This document shows positions 1 through 5,468 of a DNA stretch of 8,370 nucleotides, one piece after another (position 1 is the stretch's first letter; every line of letters starts with the position of its first letter). Under the pieces are notes generated by a model. The model ran no database searches. It was not told the origin of the DNA and was given only the letters and a program-made list of their open reading frames with translations. The position numbers and the translations under genes are program-made. Origin of the DNA: a bacterium (GTDB taxonomy: Bacteria; Actinomycetota; Acidimicrobiia; Acidimicrobiales; CATQHL01); assembly GCA_026713745.1 (NCBI GenBank), contig JAPONU010000365.1, forward strand, positions 1 through 8,370. Direction: 5' to 3'.

Positions 1-635
1 CCGAGCAGCGGGCCGACTACGAACATCGGGGCGTCAAGCACGTCGACAGCTTCTTCGCCGCCAACGTCTGGCCCGACACCGAGGGGTTGCGTGACGCCGT
101 CGAGCGCTTCTACGCCGAGACGACTGCGTTGGCCCACCGGCTGATGCGCATCCTGGCGGTGGCGCTCGATCTCCCGCCCGACTGGTTCGAGGACAAACTG
201 GAGGTGCCGGGCTCCTCGCTGTTCATCAACTACTACCCGGCGACGGTCACGAAGCCGCAGCCGGGACAATTCCGGCGCGGCGAGCACACCGACTACGGGG
301 CCGTCACGGTGCTCTACACCGACGGGGAGTCGGGCCTGCAGGTGAAGACCCGCGACGGCCGGTGGGTGCCCGTGCCGGTGGTGCCCGACACGTACATCGT
401 GAACCTCGGCGACCTGATGGGGTTCTGGAGCAACGGCCGTTGGCGGTCGAGCCTGCACCGGGTGGTCTGCCCCACCGACACCAGCATCGAGCGGCTGTCG
501 GTGCCGCTGTTCTTCAACCCCAGCCTCGACGCCCTCGTGCAGTGCGTGCCGACGTGCCTGGCCCCCGGAGAGCAACCCGCAGAGCCGATCCCGGCCGGCG
601 AGTGGATCGCCAACAAGGTCGCCGCCACGACCTGA
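1..635 (+). CDS. 2-oxoglutarate/Fe(II)-dependent oxygenase, isopenicillin N synthase-like (5' truncated by window)
   Basis: The reading frame is open from base 3 to the TGA at 633-635, so the true start lies upstream of the window; a TTG at base 87 is internal to the fold and is not a credible start. Visible are 210 C-terminal residues. The double-stranded beta-helix iron site is complete: the HTD motif (His codon 285-287, Asp codon 291-293), a distal His in SSLHRVV (456-458), and the R-x-S pair of RLSVPLFF (492-500) that binds the 2-oxoglutarate C5 carboxylate in this family. The segments NYYP, GLQV, W.PVP and IVNLGDLM before the distal His are typical of the isopenicillin N synthase/2OG oxygenase superfamily (DIOX_N + 2OG-FeII_Oxy). 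The protein is a soluble non-heme iron enzyme; the substrate cannot be read from the sequence. No pathway partner is in view, and the next gene is convergent. Confidence 0.9.
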   Translation, partial: EQRADYEHRGVKHVDSFFAANVWPDTEGLRDAVERFYAETTALAHRLMRILAVALDLPPDWFEDKLEVPGSSLFINYYPATVTKPQPGQFRRGEHTDYGAVTVLYTDGESGLQVKTRDGRWVPVPVVPDTYIVNLGDLMGFWSNGRWRSSLHRVVCPTDTSIERLSVPLFFNPSLDALVQCVPTCLAPGEQPAEPIPAGEWIANKVAATT

Positions 636-684
636 GGGTCGAGGCGGATGCGGTCGGCCGGCGATCGGTCGAAGCGGCGGCAGG

Positions 685-1971
685 CTACGGCCCGAGTGCC
701 GCGATCGGAACGACCGCCACCCCGTCGGCGCGGTCGTAGGCGTACTTGCCGCCCGCGGTGATCACTGCGAGCTTGGCCGGCGTGCCGACCACGGAGGTGT
801 CGACGCGCTCGGCGAGCTTGAGCAGGCTGCGGGCCGCGGCATCGATGGCCTGGGGTCCGCCGAGTTTCACCTCGCAGCCGATCCAGTTCCCGTGTCCTGC
901 CTCGACGATGGCATCGACCTCGAGACCGCTCTCGTCGCGGTAGTGGCACACCTCACCGCCGTGCGCGTCTGCGTAGACCCGCAGGTCGCGGATGACCAGG
1001 GACTCGAACAGGAACCCGAACAGGCTCAGGTCGGCGAGCAGCCGCTGCGGTCCGGCGCGTAGTGCGGCAACGGCGAGCGAGGGATCGACGAAATGTCGCT
1101 TGGCGGATCGCCGCAGCCTTGTCCGCGAGCGCAGGCGCACCGACCACGCCGGCAGATCCTCCACGACGAACAGGCGCTCGAACACCCGCAGGTAACCGCT
1201 CACGGTGTCGACGTGCAAGGAGTGCTCTTCGCCGGCGTCCGCGGCCAGCGTCGCGAGCGATGCCTCGGTGGCCGTGTTACGCGCCAGCGACCGTAGCAAC
1301 GACGCCATGCGGGCCGGATCCCGCCGGCGGCCGTTGCCGTCGGCAAGATCGACCCGAGTGATCTCGGAGACGTAGCCGCGCGAGAACTGCAGCGCCGTGT
1401 CGATGTCGTCGCGGAGAATTCCCGGCCAACCGCCACGGCTGGTCAGCTCGATCAGTTCGAGGAGGTGCAGGTCGTCGACCGTGACCGCAATGGACTCGGA
1501 CTTCAGCAGATCGCCGAGCGAGACGGCGCCCGTGGAATGACCGCTCTCGAAGAGCGTCATGGGCCGCATCGCGACTCGGGAGATGCGGCCGGCACCGGAA
1601 TGACGAGTGGCGTCGTCGGCGGGCACGGCAGAACCCGTCAGGATGAACCGTCCCGATCGCCGGCCGTCATCGCATTCCCTGCGAATGTGGTTCCAGAGGT
1701 CCGACACGGTCTGCCACTCGTCGAGAAGGCGAGGCTCGGGTCCGTCGAGGACGAGGTCGGGGCTCAAACCGGCGAGACGGCGAGCCGCGAGGTCGGTGTC
1801 GAACAGCACCTCGCTCCGAGCCTGCTGCCGAGCGGTGGCTGTCTTGCCACAGGCTCGTGGCCCCTCGATCACCACGGCCGCCATCGAGTGGAGCCGCGAT
1901 GCCAGGAGGCGGTCGGCGATCCGGGGCCGGTAGTCCGCCCCCGACCCGCCTGGTTCGCCCGGCGATTCCAC
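685..1971 (-). CDS. AAA family ATPase with C-terminal DUF4143 domain (copy 1)
   Basis: 428 residues, the usual size for AAA_14 (PF13173) plus DUF4143 (PF13635) proteins. Walker A is GPRACGKT at residues 37-44. A Walker B-like RLLDEWQ lies at 81-87 and a sensor-like FILTGSA near 108-114. The C-terminal half is the DUF4143 region; it contains LEVDAIVE (350-357) followed by GCEVKLG (365-371), a D-x13-E-x-K pattern like the PD-(D/E)XK nuclease fold. The GTG at 1971 is chosen because a strong GAGGAGG sits 5 nt upstream; an ATG inside that stretch (1976-1974) is in another frame. The gene is convergent with the upstream oxygenase (49-bp gap) and has a leader of about 80 nt from an AT-rich promoter region. 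The biological role of the family is not established. It is monocistronic here. A second, diverged member lies at 7240-8370. Confidence 0.88.
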   Translation of the reverse strand: MESPGEPGGSGADYRPRIADRLLASRLHSMAAVVIEGPRACGKTATARQQARSEVLFDTDLAARRLAGLSPDLVLDGPEPRLLDEWQTVSDLWNHIRRECDDGRRSGRFILTGSAVPADDATRHSGAGRISRVAMRPMTLFESGHSTGAVSLGDLLKSESIAVTVDDLHLLELIELTSRGGWPGILRDDIDTALQFSRGYVSEITRVDLADGNGRRRDPARMASLLRSLARNTATEASLATLAADAGEEHSLHVDTVSGYLRVFERLFVVEDLPAWSVRLRSRTRLRRSAKRHFVDPSLAVAALRAGPQRLLADLSLFGFLFESLVIRDLRVYADAHGGEVCHYRDESGLEVDAIVEAGHGNWIGCEVKLGGPQAIDAAARSLLKLAERVDTSVVGTPAKLAVITAGGKYAYDRADGVAVVPIAALGP

Positions 1972-2041
1972 TTCATCCTCCTCCCCACGGCGTCATGCGG
2001 TCCACAAGACGTGCCGGCGAGTGCCCGTCACTTCATCGGTG

Positions 2042-2070
2042 ATTTACGGAGATTCTAACCAGTATTTTAC
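2042..2070 (-). promoter_or_regulatory. AT-rich promoter region of the first AAA/DUF4143 ATPase
   Basis: On the minus strand this stretch carries GTAAAA (2065-2070), TTAGAAT (2052-2058) and GTAAAT (2042-2047) in an otherwise GC-rich region. TAGAAT matches the -10 consensus at five of six positions; TAAAAT nearby is an alternative. No good -35 is visible. The same GTAAAA...TTAGAAT...GTAA order occurs before the second AAA/DUF4143 gene. Promoter status is inferred. Confidence 0.35.
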
Positions 2071-2430
2071 GGCATCTTCGTTCAGTAATCTGCGGAGTAT
2101 TGATCCGGCAGTTTAGGGAGACAGCGGGTGATCGACGCGGGCTACACCGCCAAGAAGACGGCCATGCGCACGTCCGGGGACAAGCTCGAGTGCCGTGCTC
2201 ATCCTGTTCATCAACTGTTGCCCGGCGCCACGGTCACGCGGAGGCATCGACCCCGGTTGCTGTGAACTCGGGCAGCGGCGCCACGTCGAGGTCGGCCACC
2301 AGGATGCTGAAACGGTCGTACATCGTTGCGAGAACCGGATTGTCGAACAGGTCCGATGGCCGACCGATCTGGTCGTTACCCAGGTTGTGAACTCCGCTCC
2401 GCCGACTTGGGAAATCACTGGGCACGAGCC
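2071..2430. other. 360-bp stretch without a confident gene
   Basis: No recognisable full-length gene lies here. On the plus strand a 45-codon frame begins at a GTG (2128) with AGGGAG 7 nt upstream and ends at TGA 2263-2265; its first 21 residues look protein-like, the rest does not. On the minus strand a frame from 2425 to 2234 (63 codons) has strongly GC-rich third positions over its last 45 codons (for example DLFDNPVLATMYDRF and ILVADLDVAPLPEF), suggesting the tail of an eroded or displaced gene. I do not recognise either. The two frames overlap by about 30 bp, so both cannot be intact genes of normal size. Confidence 0.4.
2234..2425 (-). pseudogene. possible gene remnant or small hypothetical ORF
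   Basis: 63 codons from a GTG at 2425 to TGA at 2234-2236. The N-terminal 16 codons look random, whereas residues from about 17 onward use C- or G-ending codons almost throughout and read like a real protein C-terminus (IGRPSDLFDNP, ILVADLDVAPLPEF). No ribosome-binding site is evident before the GTG. The family is not recognised. The likeliest reading is the 3' remnant of a larger gene whose front has been lost next to the TM-CC1 promoter; a genuine short protein is not excluded. Confidence 0.25.
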
Positions 2431-2458
2431 GGTCAAGTCCCTCGGCCGACGATACGCT
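2431..2458 (+). promoter_or_regulatory. predicted promoter of TM-CC1
   Basis: GGTCAA (2431-2436), 16-nt spacer, TACGCT (2453-2458). The same elements with the same 16-nt spacer (GGTGAA and TACGCT) precede the paralogous gene at 6788, although the spacers themselves have diverged. That pattern of conservation is the main support. The predicted transcript start is about 7 nt downstream, at the first base of the conserved GAACTTCCCCCTGAG block. Confidence 0.5.
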
Positions 2459-2464
2459 CTTCCA

Positions 2465-2523
2465 GAACTTCCCCCTGAGTCAAAGAATCCGCCGGATTCC
2501 CACCCGGAGGAGGGAGCAGCGCA
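2465..2523 (+). promoter_or_regulatory. conserved structured 5' leader of TM-CC1 (candidate cis-regulatory RNA)
   Basis: The leader opens with GAACTTCCCCCTGAG (2465-2479), identical to the leader of the paralog at 6729-6743. A perfect 6-bp hairpin follows, GAATCC (2485-2490), loop GCC, GGATTC (2494-2499). Then comes the Shine-Dalgarno region GGAGGAGGGAG (2506-2516), 7 nt before the GTG. CUUCCCCCU (2468-2476) can pair with 2508-2516 at eight of nine positions (one G-U), enclosing the hairpin and hiding the Shine-Dalgarno. This is the geometry of a translational on/off switch. Pairing was done by eye; regulation is inferred. Confidence 0.4.
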
Positions 2524-2808
2524 GTGGAAGTCGGTCAGATCCAGTTCGTCGTCGCCTGGGTGACGATCATCGGCACCACCCTCGGCACCGTCCTCGCCGC
2601 CTTCGCGTTGCTGCACCGCGAGATGCGAGAGGGCTCCAAGCGCCAGGACAAGCGGATGGACGGCCAAGACGCCGAAATCAAGGAACTCAGAACCGACGTC
2701 ACCGGCTTGAAGGTGGGCGTCGCACGCGTCGAGGGACACCTGGGAATCGGTTTCCCCAGCGCCGACGAGCCACGGGAACCGAGCGAACACCCCGACTGCG
2801 CCGCCTGA
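2524..2808 (+). CDS. small single-TM protein with coiled-coil tail (TM-CC1)
   Basis: 94 residues with a GTG start 7 nt after the very strong ribosome site GGAGGAGGGAG. Residues 7-30 form one hydrophobic helix (FVVAWVTIIGTTLGTVLAAF region), then LHREMREG, then a charged heptad-like segment (about 35-70) and a conserved end GVARVEGHLGIGFP (64-77) before a Pro/Glu-rich tail. The expected topology is a short N-terminus outside and the coiled coil in the cytoplasm, because the positive residues follow the helix. The gene at 6788-7081 encodes a clear paralog sharing TIIGT/SIIGT, LHREMR.G and VARVEGH.GIG.P, with a matching promoter and leader. I know of no established function for such proteins; the coiled coil suggests self-association or partner binding at the membrane. 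The next gene, fur, is 167 bp downstream on the same strand. Confidence 0.75.
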   Translation: MEVGQIQFVVAWVTIIGTTLGTVLAAFALLHREMREGSKRQDKRMDGQDAEIKELRTDVTGLKVGVARVEGHLGIGFPSADEPREPSEHPDCAA

Positions 2809-2905
2809 CCGGCTGCGCGACAACCCCGAATGGCCGGCCGGCAACCCGACGCCGGCGCAGAGCCGGCAGCTCGTGATCGAGACGGTCGCCATCAACCCGG
2901 ACTAA
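2807..2905 (+). pseudogene. possible 3' remnant of a lost gene
   Basis: Starting at the end of TM-CC1 in a different frame, an open stretch ends at TAA 2903-2905. It reads RLRDNPEWPAGN and then TPAQSRQLVIETVAINPD, with normal coding-like composition. No start codon with a ribosome site is visible. It could be the truncated C-terminus of a gene whose front was replaced by the TM-CC1 segment, or chance. The GCCGGC (2837-2842) and GCCGGC (2851-2856) pair inside it could instead act as a weak terminator hairpin for TM-CC1. Confidence 0.25.
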
Positions 2906-2975
2906 CCGGGGAGAGACCCGCCGACCCTATTCATGTTGAGCCAGCGAACCCGAGGCGGTTCAGTAGGATCTGATC

Positions 2976-3419
2976 GTGGGCCTGCGACCTGCCGAAACGC
3001 ACGACTTGGTGTCGGCGCGCCTCCGTGAATCCGGCCAGCACTACACCAAGGGCCGGCGAGAACTGGTGGATTTTCTCGTTCGCGCCGGTCGGCCGGCGAG
3101 CATCCCCGAGATGCTCGAGATGCGTCCCGGCCTGACGCAAAGCTCGCTCTACCGCAACATGGCCGACCTCGAGAGCGTCGGCATCGTGCGGCGAGTCGTC
3201 GGGGTGAATGACCCGACTCGCTACGAGTTCTCCGCAGACATCATCGGCCATCACCACCACACCATCTGCGCCGTGTGTGGGGTGGTTGATGACTTCTTCA
3301 TGACCGCTGAGGCCCAAACCAGTCTCGAGCGATCGATCGACGAGGCGCTGGGCACGATCGGGTTCAAACCGAGCAGCCACCGGCTCGACGTGTTCGGCGC
3401 CTGCGCCAACTGTTCCTGA
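2976..3419 (+). CDS. fur: Fur-family metal-responsive transcriptional repressor
   Basis: 147 residues, normal for the family. The N-terminal winged helix spans about 9-85, with recognition helix TQSSLYRNMADLESVGIV at 54-71 and wing around TRYEF. The dimerisation domain has the hallmark HHHH (92-95). Cys98/Cys101 (CAVCG) and Cys143/Cys146 (CANC) form a complete structural zinc site, and VVDDF (103-107) supplies acidic ligands near the sensing site. It would repress target promoters when loaded with metal; iron is favoured because the convergent operon is of the ferric-siderophore type, but the sequence alone does not separate Fur from Zur, Mur or Nur. The GTG start is the only reasonable one. 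The ribosome site is poor (AGGA 7 nt upstream), and a TAGGAT at 2964-2969 would fit a leaderless transcript, so translation initiation is uncertain. The candidate operator it may bind is at 6599-6625. Confidence 0.9.
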   Translation: MGLRPAETHDLVSARLRESGQHYTKGRRELVDFLVRAGRPASIPEMLEMRPGLTQSSLYRNMADLESVGIVRRVVGVNDPTRYEFSADIIGHHHHTICAVCGVVDDFFMTAEAQTSLERSIDEALGTIGFKPSSHRLDVFGACANCS

Positions 3420-3428
3420 TCACGCGGA

Positions 3429-3450
3429 CCGTCCGACTCCTTGCGGACGG
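3429..3450. terminator. hairpin terminator after fur
   Basis: CCGTCCG (3429-3435), 8-nt loop, CGGACGG (3444-3450): a perfect 7-bp GC-rich stem beginning 9 nt after the fur stop. There is no U-tract, as is common in actinobacteria. Being symmetrical, it could also stop transcription arriving from the convergent operon. Confidence 0.55.
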
Positions 3451-3495
3451 CCTCAATCGGCCATCGCTCGGAATGGCAAGGAGCGTTACATCGCT

Positions 3496-3535
3496 ACCGG
3501 CACCAACGATGTTCGGGGCTTGGCTCATTGCCGGT
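3496..3535 (-). terminator. possible terminator of the iron-uptake operon
   Basis: ACCGGCA (3496-3502) and TGCCGGT (3529-3535) are perfect 7-bp inverted arms with a 26-nt loop, inside which CCAA (3503-3506) and TTGG (3520-3523) can also pair. It lies 5 nt beyond the stop of the ABC ATPase on the minus strand. The loop is long and there is no U-tract, so this is tentative. Confidence 0.3.
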
Positions 3536-3540
3536 CCCGA

Positions 3541-4305
3541 TCACAGTGATGGGGGACCGAACGCGAGGTAGGTGTGTTGCCCGTCGGCGAGTCGTCGTAC
3601 CTCGATGCCGTAAACGGGTTCGAGCACATCGCTTCGTAGGACGTTCTCGGGTGGACCCTGGTGCACGACCGTGCCTCGGTCGAGCAGGGCGAGATGGTCG
3701 CAGTAGCGGCCGGCGAGGTTGAGGTCGTGGAGCACCACGATGCTGTCGATTTCGAGGCTCCGAACCAACATGAGTGTCTCGTGCTGGTAGCGGACATCGA
3801 GATGATTGGTGGGCTCGTCGAGCAGCATCACAGGGCTCTGCTGTGCGATGCACCGGGCGATCATCACCCGTTGGCGTTCCCCGCCTGACAGCTCGTGGAG
3901 GCTGCGCTCGGCGAAGCCCGACAGGTCCACCAGTGCGAGTGCGTCGAGTGCGACACGGCGGTCGTGGTCGGTGAAGCCCTGATGGTCGCCACGATGAATG
4001 TGGCGACCCAACAGCACGAACTCGCCGACGGTGATGCCGATCCCGTCGGCTGAGGTGTCTTGAGCCACGACCGCGACCGCACGTGCGATCGAGCGTTGCG
4101 ACAACGACTCGATCGCTTCGCCTCCGATGAGAACAGCGCCCCTGTTCGGGCGAAGCATCCCGTACAGGCAGCGCAGCAGCGATGACTTACCGCTGCCGTT
4201 GGGCCCGATGAGGCCCACAACCTGGCCGGGGCGCGTGCACAGCTGCGCCCCGGCCAGGACATCGACTGCGCCGAGCCGGAGGTCGATACCGGTCGCCGCA
4301 ATCAC
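3541..4305 (-). CDS. ABC transporter ATP-binding protein, FepC/FecE-type (iron-siderophore family)
   Basis: 254 residues. It powers import by hydrolysing ATP at the cytoplasmic face of the FecCD-type permease. All catalytic motifs are intact: Walker A GPNGSGKS (34-41), Q-loop Gln82 (VAQDT), signature LSGGERQ (139-145), Walker B VMLLDE (159-164), D-loop NHLD (167-170) and switch His193 (VLHDLN). The C-terminal GPPENVLRSDVLEPVYGIEV pattern is characteristic of the FepC/FhuC/BtuD branch and not of sugar or amino-acid importers. The GTG start lies 7 bp after the stop of the binding-protein gene, with no strong ribosome site of its own, which suggests translational coupling within the operon. It is last in the operon and converges on fur. 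The transported substrate (ferric siderophore, heme or cobalamin) cannot be decided from this subunit. Confidence 0.93.
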   Translation of the reverse strand: MIAATGIDLRLGAVDVLAGAQLCTRPGQVVGLIGPNGSGKSSLLRCLYGMLRPNRGAVLIGGEAIESLSQRSIARAVAVVAQDTSADGIGITVGEFVLLGRHIHRGDHQGFTDHDRRVALDALALVDLSGFAERSLHELSGGERQRVMIARCIAQQSPVMLLDEPTNHLDVRYQHETLMLVRSLEIDSIVVLHDLNLAGRYCDHLALLDRGTVVHQGPPENVLRSDVLEPVYGIEVRRLADGQHTYLAFGPPSL

Positions 4306-4312
4306 GGGTTCG

Positions 4313-5440
4313 TCACTCGGCGATCTGGTCGCTGAGCACCGACAGCCCTTTCACCACGATTGGCGATGGCGGCTCGGCAAAGTTGAACAGGAGCGGGTAG
4401 ACGGCTCCCTCGGCCACCGCGGTGATGCTGCCGGCGCCTGGGAGATCGGTGACGAGCGCGCTGATCTCCTCGGGGGTGACGTCGAGGTCGCTGTAGAGCA
4501 GGACCAGGATCTCGGGGTTGCGATCGATGATTTCTTCGATCGAGACCTCAGGCACTCGCTCGCTGAGTTCGCCGAAGACGTTGTCCATTCCGAGGGCTTC
4601 CATCAGCGGATGGACCATGCCGAGGGAGGAGTAGGCGTAGACGGCGCTGCCGTCGGAGCTGACATACAGAGCAGCAGACGTCTTGCCCTCGACCACTGGC
4701 GCATCGGCTGCTGAGGCCACCGCATCCTCCAACGCATCGGCGCTCGCGTTGGCTACTTCAGCCGTGCCGAAGAGCTCCCCGTAGAAGCGGACCTCGTCCA
4801 CGATGCTCTCGAACGATGGAGTCGGCGGGTTGTCGCAGAACGGGGGCATCACGTAGAGCTGTATCCCGACGTCGGCGAGCGCATCGTGGGTGATCGTCTC
4901 GGTGTCGTAGCCGATGACGATGTCGGGCTCGTAGTCGATGATCGACTCCATCGACACCTCCGCGCCGCCGGTCGAGGTGGTCTCGGCCTGCAATGCGGGG
5001 ATGGCGTCGAGGACTGCCATCTCCTCGGAGGTGTAGTACTCCGGGGCAAAGTCCTCGATGCGGGCGACCACACGGTCGATCGCGCCGGCAGCGAACAGGA
5101 GCGAGGGCACAGCGGTCTCCATCACCAACACCCGCTCAGGAGCGGAGTCGATGGTGAACTCCTCGCCGCAGCTGGTGAAGGTCAGCGGAAATCCGTCGTC
5201 TTCCGCTGCCGCCTGGTCGCTCTCGGCCGGCTCCGCTGCGGTCGCCTCGGCCGGTTCCCCTGCCGCCTGGTCACTCTCGGCCGGCTCCGTTGTCGTCGCC
5301 TCGCCAGCCGATTCTTCGGAAGGAGGGGCAGTTGTGGCGGAGGGCTCATCGCTCCCGCCGCACGCCGAGGCCAAGAGACCAACGACGAGCAGCACGGCGC
5401 CTGCTCGCAGCCCGAACTCTGACAGTTTCGTGGGGTTCAT
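4313..5440 (-). CDS. substrate-binding lipoprotein of the iron/siderophore-type ABC transporter
   Basis: 375 residues. A lipoprotein signal occupies 1-27: basic start, hydrophobic GAVLLVVGLLASA, and Cys27 followed by GGSDEP; the -3 residue is Ala, slightly off consensus. A disordered Thr/Glu/Ala linker (28-83) follows, then a Peripla_BP_2 (FepB/FhuD/BtuF-like) domain from about 84 to the end, recognisable from FTSCGEEFTI, APERVLVMETAVPSLLFAAG, MESIIDYEPDIVIGYD and VSIEEIIDRNPEILVLLYSD. Cys91 (SCGEEF) and the Cys in MPPFCDNPP are placed where related actinobacterial siderophore-binding proteins often have a pair, so a disulfide is plausible. The linker holds two 18-residue tandem repeats. The ATG start has AAAGGA 5 nt upstream. 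The permease stop is 28 bp upstream and the ATPase 7 bp downstream, so all three are one operon. It would be membrane-anchored on the outside and deliver a ferric chelate to the permease. Confidence 0.92.
   Translation of the reverse strand: MNPTKLSEFGLRAGAVLLVVGLLASACGGSDEPSATTAPPSEESAGEATTTEPAESDQAAGEPAEATAAEPAESDQAAAEDDGFPLTFTSCGEEFTIDSAPERVLVMETAVPSLLFAAGAIDRVVARIEDFAPEYYTSEEMAVLDAIPALQAETTSTGGAEVSMESIIDYEPDIVIGYDTETITHDALADVGIQLYVMPPFCDNPPTPSFESIVDEVRFYGELFGTAEVANASADALEDAVASAADAPVVEGKTSAALYVSSDGSAVYAYSSLGMVHPLMEALGMDNVFGELSERVPEVSIEEIIDRNPEILVLLYSDLDVTPEEISALVTDLPGAGSITAVAEGAVYPLLFNFAEPPSPIVVKGLSVLSDQIAE
5195..5302 (-). repeat. 54-bp tandem repeat (two units) in the lipoprotein linker
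   Basis: Two adjacent 54-bp units (5302-5249 and 5248-5195) encode 18-residue repeats, residues 47-64 and 65-82. Both contain EPAESDQAA after an EAT start. The DNA is nearly identical over the first 43 bases of each unit on the plus-strand reading (5207-5249 and 5261-5303). The unit is a whole number of codons, so copy number can change without breaking the frame. Confidence 0.85.
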
Positions 5441-5468
5441 GTGGTTCCTTTCTTGAGCGCAGTCGCGC

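Noticed and set aside
87..635. TTG at 87 as start of the oxygenase
   Set aside because: The frame is open upstream to the window edge and encodes family-typical sequence there (SFFAANVWPDT), so the gene is simply cut by the window.
314..949. 211-codon Arg-rich frame on the minus strand
   Set aside because: Spans the ends of two convergent real genes; the Arg/Ala/Gly-rich composition is typical of shadow frames in GC-rich DNA.
1465..2058. 197-codon open frame on the plus strand
   Set aside because: Antisense to the first AAA/DUF4143 ATPase, which has clear motifs and a strong ribosome site.
2113..2895. 260-codon open frame on the minus strand
   Set aside because: It covers TM-CC1 antisense and the debris region and has low-complexity composition. 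TM-CC1 has a paralog, a ribosome site and a conserved leader, so the plus strand is real there.
2946..2961. GAACC-N6-GGTTC dyad upstream of fur as an autoregulatory Fur box
   Set aside because: Only 5-bp arms, GC-rich and unlike the palindrome before the uptake operon; too weak to support.
2931..3380. 149-codon minus-strand frame over fur
   Set aside because: Antisense to a Fur protein with all zinc ligands in place.
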